Assembly: GCA_023423675.1 (NCBI GenBank)
Contig: JAFAFD010000412.1
Span: 1 to 7,218, forward strand
DNA from: Pseudomonadota bacterium
GTDB taxonomy: Bacteria; Pseudomonadota; Gammaproteobacteria; Xanthomonadales; Xanthomonadaceae
Direction of reading: 5' to 3'
Length of the DNA: 7,218 bases
A model generated the notes under the pieces. It did not search any database, was not told the DNA's origin, and was given only the letters and a program-made list of their open reading frames with translations. Positions within the stretch are counted from its first letter, which is position 1, and the number at the start of each line of letters is the position of its first letter. Shown piece by piece: positions 1 to 6,300 of the stretch. A program made the translations under genes and the position numbers.

Positions 1-65
1 AACAGCAACGGCAGCATCGCCATCGCGGTCGGCCTGCCCCGTGCGCTCCCATTGCCTGCATCCAT
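1..65 (-). CDS. Possible 5' end of a further minus-strand gene, cut by the window edge
   Basis: From an ATG at 65-63 the minus strand stays open to the left edge and would encode MDAGNGSARGRPTAMAMLPL and onward. The N-terminus has two arginines followed by a run that turns hydrophobic, as a signal peptide would. Only about 21 residues are visible, so neither cleavage site nor family can be seen. In-frame ATGs also occur at 116, 23 and 17, and the frame is open back to the stop at 190-192 region, so the start is uncertain. A weak GGGA lies 6-8 bases before the ATG at 65. Context suggests another secreted protein or lipoprotein in the same tandem set, but this could equally be a chance open frame in GC-rich DNA. 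Confidence 0.3.
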   Translation of the reverse strand, partial: MDAGNGSARGRPTAMAMLPLL

Positions 66-213
66 ACCGTGTCCCGCACCTGCGCCGGAAGGACCCGGCC
101 TGCCCGCCGGCAGCATGCCGCACGTGCTGTCACTATGCCTGCGGGGCTGGTCTGCGGCAATGACGGGGTCGTTGCGCTGGGTCCAACACTAGCCCAGCGG
201 CTGCACCAGTCCC

Positions 214-230
214 GGTAACGCCGAGTTACC
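214..230. repeat. Perfect 6-bp inverted repeat with 5-nt loop
   Basis: GGTAAC, loop GCCGA, GTTACC. No T-run follows on either strand, so it does not look like an intrinsic terminator. Function unknown. Confidence 0.4.
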
Positions 231-277
231 AGCGACGCCGATGGAGCGAGCATCCGCAGGCGTCAGCGCGGCCAAGT

Positions 278-297
278 CACTGCACTCCTGTGCAGTG
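278..297. repeat. Perfect 8-bp inverted repeat with 4-nt loop
   Basis: CACTGCAC, loop TCCT, GTGCAGTG. The stem is perfect over 8 bp. Neither strand has a U-tract immediately after it, so an intrinsic terminator is not well supported. It could be a palindromic repeat, an operator, or an RNA hairpin at the end of the lipoprotein transcript. Confidence 0.45.
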
Positions 298-355
298 CTG
301 CCGGGTTTCTCTCGGAGACTCGCCATCCGGCAACTGGTGCAAGCAACTGCGCTAG

Positions 356-369
356 GATGCTCTGGACAA
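356..369 (+). repeat. Terminal inverted repeat of the IS, transposase 3' side
   Basis: GATGCTCTGGACAA. It matches the complement of 1521-1534 at 12 of 14 positions, is preceded by CTAG, and lies about 110 bp beyond the transposase stop. Confidence 0.65.
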
Positions 370-454
370 TCAGCTTTGAGCCCTGAATTTCCAGGCCAGG
401 CGCCATCTGCGACCGGCTGACACCTCAGATCGGTGGTGTTTTTGCTGCTTTGGA

Positions 455-470
455 GGTGCCAGCGGGCACC
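455..470. repeat. Hairpin just downstream of the transposase stop
   Basis: GGTGCC, loop AGCG, GGCACC: a perfect 6-bp stem about 12 bases past the transposase stop. A competing pairing exists between GGTGGTG (432-438) and CACCACC (467-473). No U-tract follows on the minus strand, so termination is only a possibility. Confidence 0.35.
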
Positions 471-481
471 ACCGGGCGGAT

Positions 482-1450
482 TTACCCTTGGACCGCCATC
501 AGCTGCCGGCGCACCATCCACAAATTGGATAGCGCGAACAATGTCAGCATCTGTGCAGTGCTCTTGGCCAGGCCGCGGTAGCGCACTTTGGTGTAACCAA
601 ATTGCCTCTTGATTACCCGGAACGGATGTTCGACCTTGGCGCGGATGCTCGCCTTACAGCTCTCCCAGCGCTCAACCTGCTCGCGGTCGCGAGCGTTCCT
701 GATCGCTTTCACCTTCGAGCGCTTGGCAGCGATGAAGAATGTTGCCTTGCAGTCGACCAACTCAGCATGCTTGTCTGCACCGGTGTAACCGCTGTCGCCG
801 AACACGCAGTCTTCCTTGCCATGCAGCAGCGCTTCGGTGACGGTGACATCGCTGACATTGGCTGCCGTGCACTTGACGTTGTGCACCAAGCCAGAAAATT
901 CATCAACACCGATGTGCGCCTTCATTCCGAAGTACCACTGGTTGCCTTTACGGGTCTGGTGCATTTCCGGGTCACGCGCCTTGTCAGCGTTCTTGGTCGA
1001 ACTGGGCGCATGGATGATCGTGGCATCCACGATCGTGCCCGCGCGCAGGCTCTGGCCCTTGCGTGCAAGTTTCCCGTTCACCGCCTCCAGCATCTTCGCC
1101 GACAGGCCATGCCTCTCAAGCAGACGACGGAAGTTGAAAATCGTGGTCTCATCGGGAATCGCATCAAGGCCGTTGAGCCGGGCGAACAGCCGCATCGAAG
1201 CGATTTCGTGCAGCGCCTCTTCCATCCCGGGGTCGCTCAATGCATACCACTGCTGCAGCAGGTGGATGCGCAGCATTGTCTCCATCGAGTACGGCTGTCG
1301 CCCCACTCGGCCCGAGCGCGGGTAATGCACCTCGATCTGAGCCAGCAATGAGTTCCACGGCACTACCTGCTCCATCTCGGCCAGGAAGATCTCGCGCCGG
1401 GTCTGCTTGCGCTTGCTCAGGCCTTCGGCATCGCCAAATGTCAGCTGCAT
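482..1450 (-). CDS. IS5-family DDE transposase, intact
   Basis: This 322-residue protein cuts and joins the ends of its own insertion sequence. The N-terminus (about 1-75) has the IS5-type start MQLTFGDAEGLSKRKQTRRE and the motif GRQPYSMETMLRIHLLQQWY, followed by DETTIFNFRRLLE near 100-112. The RNase H-like catalytic core carries the DDE triad: D142 in GTIVDATIIHAPSS, D219 in VFGDSGYTGADK and E274 in AKVEHPFRVIKRQFGY. Length is close to the 326 residues of the IS5 transposase, with no frameshift or early stop, so it may be active. The ATG at 1450 is preceded by GAGGAG (1462-1457) at 6 bases, a good ribosome binding site. The 85-base leader between the IS end and the ATG contains a strong REP-like hairpin that may limit read-in transcription or translation. 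The complementary strand is also open for 249 codons; I treat that as a shadow. Confidence 0.95.
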   Translation of the reverse strand: MQLTFGDAEGLSKRKQTRREIFLAEMEQVVPWNSLLAQIEVHYPRSGRVGRQPYSMETMLRIHLLQQWYALSDPGMEEALHEIASMRLFARLNGLDAIPDETTIFNFRRLLERHGLSAKMLEAVNGKLARKGQSLRAGTIVDATIIHAPSSTKNADKARDPEMHQTRKGNQWYFGMKAHIGVDEFSGLVHNVKCTAANVSDVTVTEALLHGKEDCVFGDSGYTGADKHAELVDCKATFFIAAKRSKVKAIRNARDREQVERWESCKASIRAKVEHPFRVIKRQFGYTKVRYRGLAKSTAQMLTLFALSNLWMVRRQLMAVQG

Positions 1451-1489
1451 GGATGGCTCCTCAACATGTACCGCAATTGTCGCTCAGGC

Positions 1490-1508
1490 TGCCGGCCAGC
1501 GGCCGGCA
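1490..1508 (-). repeat. REP-like GC-rich hairpin in the transposase leader
   Basis: An 8-bp perfect stem, TGCCGGCC, loop AGC, GGCCGGCA, extended by GGC (1487-1489) pairing with GCC (1511-1513) across a 2-base bulge. Read on the minus strand it is GCAG directly followed by the TGCCGGCC stem. This resembles the GTAG-headed REP (SMAG) repeats of Stenotrophomonas maltophilia with one change in the tetranucleotide. That comparison is from memory. By the terminal repeats found here it lies inside the IS, 40-60 bases upstream of the transposase ATG. Confidence 0.6.
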
Positions 1509-1520
1509 CTGCCAATGCAT

Positions 1521-1534
1521 TTGTACAGAGCGTC
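1521..1534 (-). repeat. Terminal inverted repeat of the IS, transposase 5' side
   Basis: On the minus strand this reads GACGCTCTGTACAA. It matches 356-369 at 12 of 14 positions. It is followed on the plus strand by one base and then TTAG, a YTAR-type target. Confidence 0.65.
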
Positions 1535-1592
1535 GTTAGTGAGATCGGTCACCCATGGCCCGGGAATGAGGAAGCGATTTCGTGGCTCGCTC

Positions 1593-1838
1593 TCACTTAT
1601 CTCCGCACTTGCCACCAACAAGCAACAGATGACCATTCCTGATTGCCGCATGATAGGCAGCCCAGCAACCTCCTACCGCTGCGGCACAAAGCAGCCCTGA
1701 AAAATGGAACTGTCTCTCCAAGCGGCTGTCGGACACCTTGCGCCAAGCTCCCGCATCCGGAGCCTGTGCAAGACAGCCGGCTGAGATCAGTACAACTGCT
1801 ATCGAGAGCAGCGCAGGGATGGTGGAGCCCACTATCAC
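1593..1838 (-). CDS. Small lipoprotein-like ORF, possibly a truncated remnant
   Basis: An 81-codon frame starting at GTG (1838-1836). A perfect AGGAGG lies 8 bases upstream, the strongest Shine-Dalgarno in the window. The N-terminus reads MIVGSTIPALLSIAVVLISAGC: a hydrophobic segment ending in a lipobox-like S-A-G-C with Cys22 as the lipidation site. The next few residues (LAQAPDAGA) suit a lipoprotein linker. The rest (to GKCGDK at the C-terminus) has a second hydrophobic patch and resembles no family I know. The part from about residue 33 is encoded by DNA that repeats the spacer upstream of the 198-residue lipoprotein, which suggests a gene truncated by fusion to spacer sequence. It follows that gene by 84 bases. 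Another GTG six bases downstream is an alternative start. It may be a real short lipoprotein, a decayed third immunity gene, or chance. Confidence 0.4.
   Translation of the reverse strand: MIVGSTIPALLSIAVVLISAGCLAQAPDAGAWRKVSDSRLERQFHFSGLLCAAAVGGCWAAYHAAIRNGHLLLVGGKCGDK
1674..1737. repeat. Copy 1 of a diverged spacer repeat (partner 2610-2669)
   Basis: Both copies begin TACCGCTGCGGC and contain GCCCTGAAAA or GCCCTGGAAAA in the middle. They end with GGCTGTCGGACACC here and TGCTGTCGGAGACC in the partner. Order and spacing are kept over about 60 bp with small indels. The copies lie downstream of successive lipoprotein genes, which is what a duplicated gene-plus-spacer unit would leave. Confidence 0.6.
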
Positions 1839-1846
1839 CAGGCACA

Positions 1847-1852
1847 CCTCCT
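1847..1852 (-). promoter_or_regulatory. Perfect AGGAGG ribosome binding site
   Basis: AGGAGG on the minus strand, 8 bases before the GTG at 1838. It is the main reason for placing the start of the small lipoprotein-like ORF there rather than at the TTG at 1868. Confidence 0.5.
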
Positions 1853-1922
1853 GCACCAAGGGAAACAATCGAATCCGGATCCGCTATCGATGCAAAGACG
1901 GCCACGCATTCGAGATGATGCG

Positions 1923-2519
1923 TCACCGCATGTACTGCGTCGTGTGCCCAGTAAAGCGTACCCCATCGAATCCGAAACAGAACCGACCTTCTTCAAATGC
2001 TCGATAGACCAACAATGCACTGCTGACGCAGAACGTGTCAGTTTCCGACGACGTCTCCACCTTTCCGTAGTCGCGCGCACCCTCCTTGTCCACCAGCGGC
2101 CCGCTGAATGCATCGATCGGCAGCGGGTACACCGTCCCGTCGCGGCTGTCGATCAGCACGATCGAGCGCTGGAAGTTTTCCTTGCGCTCATCCAGCTGGG
2201 CCAGAATGTAGTGCGTCTTGAAGTTGGGGACTTGCGCACGGATCGCCTCATTGATCTGCGCGCGATGCCCCGCATCGCAGAAATCAACCGGACTGTATTG
2301 GTAGGAGCACCCTGAGTGCGGATAGCTCATCACCACGCCCGCGTACGGCGCATTGCCCGGCGCAGTACCGGCAATGGCGCGAGGCGCGGCTGCTGGAGAA
2401 GCACCTTCCCGTGATTCCGATACAGCCACTGCTCCGGACGGGCCAGCACCGCTGCATGCTGCCAGCATTCCAGCGATGCCAAACAGCGCGATGAGCAATG
2501 TAAGCCAATGCACATACAT
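1923..2519 (-). CDS. Putative immunity lipoprotein, second paralogue
   Basis: This 198-residue protein is probably exported and anchored as a lipoprotein, where it could neutralise a periplasm-acting cell-wall hydrolase. It starts MYVHWLTLLIALFGIAGMLAAC, a signal peptide with lipobox L19-A-A-C22. An Ala/Gly/Ser-rich linker runs to about residue 60. The folded core (about 60-198) aligns without gaps to the neighbouring 205-residue lipoprotein: 75 of 131 positions identical by eye. Shared motifs are YPHSGCS, FCD, PNF, FQRS, YPLPIDA-SGPL, GRFCFGFDG and RFTG. Four core cysteines (71, 81, 164, 181) are conserved, so two disulfides are likely. The frame is open upstream to 2723, but the ATG at 2519 is preferred because it puts the signal peptide at the N-terminus, with AAGGGCG 8-9 bases before it. 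It lies 247 bases after the first copy, so it may have its own promoter. I cannot name the family. Confidence 0.8.
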   Translation of the reverse strand: MYVHWLTLLIALFGIAGMLAACSGAGPSGAVAVSESREGASPAAAPRAIAGTAPGNAPYAGVVMSYPHSGCSYQYSPVDFCDAGHRAQINEAIRAQVPNFKTHYILAQLDERKENFQRSIVLIDSRDGTVYPLPIDAFSGPLVDKEGARDYGKVETSSETDTFCVSSALLVYRAFEEGRFCFGFDGVRFTGHTTQYMR

Positions 2520-2609
2520 CTGCCAGCGCCCTTGGCCGCCTGCAATCCACACCAAAACGCACCCCCTCCTCGGCATCGGCTTTAACGCCAGGACAATCGA
2601 ACGCCTTAC

Positions 2610-2669
2610 TACCGCTGCGGCTCTATATGCCCTGGAAAAGCCCTCTCGCGAAGTTGCTGTCGGAGACCC
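2610..2669. repeat. Copy 2 of a diverged spacer repeat (partner 1674-1737)
   Basis: It lies in the 247-base spacer between the two lipoprotein genes. Shared blocks with copy 1 are TACCGCTGCGGC, GCCCTG(G)AAAA and GCTGTCGGA-ACC. The rest of the spacer (2520-2609 and 2670-2766) contains no convincing gene; an open frame of 38 codons (2739-2623) has no supporting features. The block at 2705-2717 (CAACTGGCGCCAG) also resembles 331-343, beyond the IS. Confidence 0.6.
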
Positions 2670-2766
2670 GTCTTTGACAGTTCCCGAAGAAAGCCGGAAC
2701 CCAGCAACTGGCGCCAGTGACAACCCCTACTGGCAGCATACGCCACTTGAACCATGGGGTCCGCCG

Positions 2767-3384
2767 CTACTGCTCATCGGCAGTCATGTATGCGGTCCTG
2801 TATCCCGTGAAGCGGCTACCATCAAATCCAAAACAGAATCGACCTTCAGTGATGGACCGGTAAGCCAGGACCGCGCCGACCAAACAGAACGTCTTCGCAT
2901 CGACAGACGTCTCAACTGCCCCATAGCCAGAGGAATGCCCGCTGATGGAAAGGGGGCCGGACAGTGCATCAATCGGCAGTGGATACACCACTCCGGTTCT
3001 AGTATTGATAACTACTACGGAGCGCTGGAAAAACTCGGGCCATTCTTCAAGCTCCGCCACGATGTAGCGTTCGTTAAAATTGGGCCGTTGTCCGGCTATC
3101 ACTTGCTCGATCAGGACACGATGGCGTTGGTCACAAAAATTGATGGGACTACTCAGGAAAGAACACCCTGAATGAGGAGAGAGCATTTTCGTTCCGACGT
3201 AACCCGCATTCAGAGCAGGGCGTTGACTACCTTCATCCTTCTTGCCAACGTCGTTCGCCGAATCCGGCACGGCCAAGCTGTCCGAAGTGCTCGGTCTCCC
3301 TTCGCAGGCAACTGCAGAGAGTATTAGCCCCAACACCAGCGCACGCCCGAGATAACGCCTTGGACCAGTAGAGATCTTTATCAT
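2767..3384 (-). CDS. Putative immunity lipoprotein, first paralogue, coupled to the hydrolase
   Basis: A 205-residue predicted lipoprotein. The N-terminus has basic residues (R9, R10, R14), a hydrophobic stretch ALVLGLILSAVA and then Cys27. Alanine at the -3 position of the lipobox is less usual than leucine, but the overall pattern fits. A polar linker (28-60) precedes a core with SPHSGCS (C74), NFCD (C84), FFQRS, YPLPIDALSGPL, TFC (C167) and GRFCFGFDGSRFTGYRT (C184). The four cysteines and most motifs are shared with the downstream 198-residue paralogue. The start ATG (3384-3382) overlaps the TGA of the large hydrolase as ATGA, and GGAAAG lies about 6 bases upstream inside that gene, so the two are almost certainly co-translated. 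This tight pairing of a peptidoglycan hydrolase and a periplasmic lipoprotein is typical of effector-immunity pairs. The immunity role is inferred; no lysozyme-inhibitor family (PliC/MliC, Ivy) is evident to me. Confidence 0.85.
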   Translation of the reverse strand: MIKISTGPRRYLGRALVLGLILSAVACEGRPSTSDSLAVPDSANDVGKKDEGSQRPALNAGYVGTKMLSPHSGCSFLSSPINFCDQRHRVLIEQVIAGQRPNFNERYIVAELEEWPEFFQRSVVVINTRTGVVYPLPIDALSGPLSISGHSSGYGAVETSVDAKTFCLVGAVLAYRSITEGRFCFGFDGSRFTGYRTAYMTADEQ

Positions 3385-6300
3385 TTTTTGCTTTCCACAA
3401 TCTCGAGAAGAAGCGCGCGCACAGCAGGCGTAGACTCAACGTTCGCCTTATTCGCTTCCGAATGGTAATAGGACAAATTACCATCGGATATCGCGCCGGA
3501 GGAAATCTTTCTTCCCTTGGGAGTGGCAATCGATGCCCACTCCTGCGCCGCCGCCATTTGGGCATCTTCCACTGTACCTTTGCCTTCAATGACCAAACGC
3601 CCCAGCGCACCATCACCAGCCTTGTACAGCAGATACTCGCGAAAAACGCGCTCCTGCAGCTCGGCGTCGTACTTTTCGGCCCCTGTCAAACCCAGTTTCG
3701 CCTTGGCGGCCCTCAGCGTAGCAAACACTGTCTGGTACTTCCCGGTCGCGAACATCCGGCTGCGGTTCGTGCCATCCATCGGTTCGGTTGCCAAAATTTC
3801 GTCAATGGTCTTCCCTGTAACGGTACCCGCTGGCGGGTTGCGAAAACTGAACCCAACCTTGTTATTCGGCACATTCTTTGTACCTGAATTGTACGACTCG
3901 TAACCACCCTCTCCATGAGCAATAAGATCACCCAGCCGGGTGACCAGGTCACCGTCCACGATCTTCGTCCCAAGGCCCATGAAGTTGGAGATCATGGCCA
4001 ACGGGTGGAAATGAAACACATCCAAGCTCGAAGGGAAGTCCTGAACGCCTTTCACCGCATCCCACCACTGGAGGTTGCGGATTCGGACCTTCTCGCCAGC
4101 CCACTCCGTCCCTTGGGCGCGCATCATCATCGAATCAAGTTCGTCCCATTTCTGCATTCCCCCACCCCATTCACTTTCATAGCGCACGATCAGCCGCTGC
4201 AGGTAACGGGCGAGAAGAGGGCTCTGCTGCGCTTTTTTCAGTTCTGCCGGGCTCACGTCGCCGTCATTATCAGCGTCCAGCAGCTGATAGATCTTGCGAT
4301 GGAGCGAACTGCCTCGGACACGATCAGCTCGCATCTTGTGCTCAGCCTTTTCAGAAGGCTGCGACTTGGTCATCTGGAAAACCTTCCAGGCCATAAGGTC
4401 CAGAGGTGTCAGCTGACCTTCCTCCACAAACTCAAAGCACGGCCAAGCCCAAGGAGATTCCCAGCGAGTCAGGGGATGCTCAATCTGGCAGACCCAGCCC
4501 GTCGCTTGGTCGGTCGCGACTAACCACCATCGATTACCCAGGTCGTCAATTGCAACAGCATTCTTTTCAAGACCATCCAACTCCACTCGTGCGATAACGC
4601 GTGGCAGCGTTCCAGCACGACTGGTCAAATTGCTGATCTTTAGAGGGTAGCGACTCCATGCCGGTACGTCCGCATCGAGCGGCTTGCCTGCCGTTGCGGC
4701 AGACACACGTGCTGCTTCCACCCAGAAGACTTCGTCAAGCTGCGTAAGAACCTCGCGATCCGGCCACTTTCCGCCAATCTTCTCTGACTGTGTCCGTTCA
4801 CCCTTGGCGCTGATGTACCACCCAGTGAAAAGCCGTCCATCGGCGTAACGCTTGGTTTTCTCGTTGTACTTTCCCAGCGTCTTGCGCCCAACCTGCTCGG
4901 CGATAGACCTGTGGACTTTCTGCCATGCGCCTTTTGGACTGTCAGCGGCGATCGCAATGATCGCGCCTGCGCCCAGGTTCGTATCGCTCGCGATTGGCGT
5001 GACGAGCCGGGCACCTACTTCCAGTACCAGCATGTTGCGCTCACTGGCCGGTCGTGTTGCGGCGTAGGCTCTGCAGCGACCGATGAAGCCGGGCACGTCG
5101 CCGCCGCTGAACATTTCCAGGTGCAGCATGCTGCGCATGCCTGGCGACGGCGATGCACGCGCCACGCCAAACGTCTGGTACTCGCCTATCTGGCCCATGA
5201 TATCGCCAGCCTTGACCGGGTACGGCTTGTCCAGCACCACGACCTGGTTCACCGGATCGGCCTTGTCAAACACGGCCTCCATCCGGGACAGGTACACCCA
5301 GCCGGTCTCCGCACCGGGCTTGATCTGGCCGTCCACGGTCTCGGAGGGAATGATCTCGCCCTCCAGCACTTCTCCGATATGGCCCCATACGCTCTTGCCC
5401 ACCGCCTTGGTTTCGGTGAAGCGCACGCGGGCTCCCTGCGCCAGCATTCCCAGAAGCTTGCCGTTGGGCTCGGAGCGGATGTTCAGCCCCTTGCGCCCCT
5501 TGATGGCACGCGCGACCGGTTCCGGCGCGACCGCCGGGGCCGGTTCAGTCCCAAGCTGGGGCGCAGGGGCACCCGGCGTCGGCAGGCTGCCGTAAGGGAC
5601 ACGTTGTGGCGTCGCCTGTTCCACGGCGGCCTCAAGGCCAAAGCCTCTCTGGCCCACGCCTTCCTGCGCGCCCGCGACACCCTGGCCCCAACCTCCGCCC
5701 AGGGGCGATTGGCCAAGACCGAACGCACGGTCGTTGGCAAACGGCGAGCGTGCCGTCGGCGCGAACGGATCGGTCACCTCCTGGGTTGGCGCAGGAGGCG
5801 GTGGAGGCGGGGGCGGAACTTTCTGGGTGTCTTCGGCGGCTGATGCGCTCACTCGATAGGTGCTGTCGCCCTTCCAGTACTTCGCGCGTGGAATCGCCTG
5901 GTCCTGGCGGTAGCCCCGCCAGTCCATCAGATGCATGTAGAGGCTGAACAAGACCAGGGTTTCCGGCTTGCTCTCGGTACGCTCCGGCGTTTCCGCAACC
6001 TTCGGCACTTCAGCCTTCTCGCCCTTCTTGGCGTTCTTGGCAGCCTCGGCCGCTGCCGTCTTCTGAGCCTCTTTCGCGTCTGCTGCGGCCTTGTTGTCCT
6101 CCGCCTGCATCTTCAACGCCACTACAGAACTCATCTGCGCGGCGTGGGTCTGCTCTTCAAGATCCTTGGTTTGGGCTTCGGGCTGGCAGGCTTTCAGCTG
6201 CGTACTTTCCGGCAGCACCAAGGTGTGTCTCACCAGTGTGAAACCGGTCGAGTAAAGCGCCTTCAGCTGCTTCTCGCGGAACTGCACTGCCGGATAGGTG

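Larger units (their letters stand above)
66..351. other. Apparently non-coding, hairpin-rich flank of the IS element
   Basis: I find no complete gene here. The minus-strand frame ending at 189 reads plausibly from about 290 (DLAALTPADARSIGVAGNS...) but has no start outside the insertion sequence, so it is at best a remnant. The stretch holds two perfect inverted repeats (214-230 and 278-297). At 310-343 it has two short blocks resembling, in the same order, parts of the spacer between the two lipoprotein genes: TCTCGGAGACTCGCC against TGTCGGAGACCCGTC, and CAACTGGTGCAAG against CAACTGGCGCCAG. This fits decayed DNA from the same tandem duplication. Confidence 0.45.
356..1535 (-). mobile_element. 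IS5-family insertion sequence, about 1.18 kb, apparently complete
   Basis: One intact DDE transposase gene is bracketed by imperfect terminal inverted repeats, GATGCTCTGGACAA at 356-369 and the complement of GACGCTCTGTACAA at 1521-1534 (12 of 14 match). A length near 1180 bp agrees with the IS5 family (IS5 itself is about 1.2 kb). Just outside the ends lie CTAG (352-355) and TTAG (1536-1539). Both fit the YTAR target known for the IS5 subgroup, but they are not identical, so an exact target duplication is not shown. The outer ends are uncertain by a base or two. The element lies in apparently non-coding DNA downstream of the lipoprotein genes and breaks no recognisable gene. Confidence 0.8.

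Noticed and set aside
1..192. Plus-strand open frame ending with TAG at 190-192, possibly the 3' end of a gene entering from the left
   Set aside because: The first 16 codons show G/C third-position bias, but the bias disappears and the translation becomes Pro/Cys/Leu-rich without motifs. All supported genes are on the minus strand.
602..1351. Long plus-strand open frame of 249 codons opposite the transposase
   Set aside because: It lies wholly antisense to a clear DDE transposase, has no recognisable domain or ribosome binding site, and is expected as a shadow in GC-rich DNA.
1597..1926. Alternative minus-strand frame of 109 codons overlapping the small lipoprotein-like ORF
   Set aside because: It has no signal peptide, no good ribosome binding site and a Cys/Ser/Gly-rich translation without recognisable motifs. 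The overlapping frame has AGGAGG and a lipobox.
2520..2723. N-terminal extension of the second lipoprotein to an ATG-equivalent at 2723
   Set aside because: It would bury the signal peptide behind 68 residues. The ATG at 2519 puts the signal peptide and lipobox at the N-terminus as in the paralogue, and the extension overlaps the repeated spacer.
3381..3750. Assignment of the hydrolase to the Xanthomonadales antibacterial type IV system, whose effectors also pair with lipoprotein inhibitors
   Set aside because: The C-terminal ~120 residues belong to the lysozyme-like domain and I see no XVIPCD-type recruitment domain or glutamine-rich tail. The multidomain M23/SH3b/EF-hand design fits T6SS cargo better.
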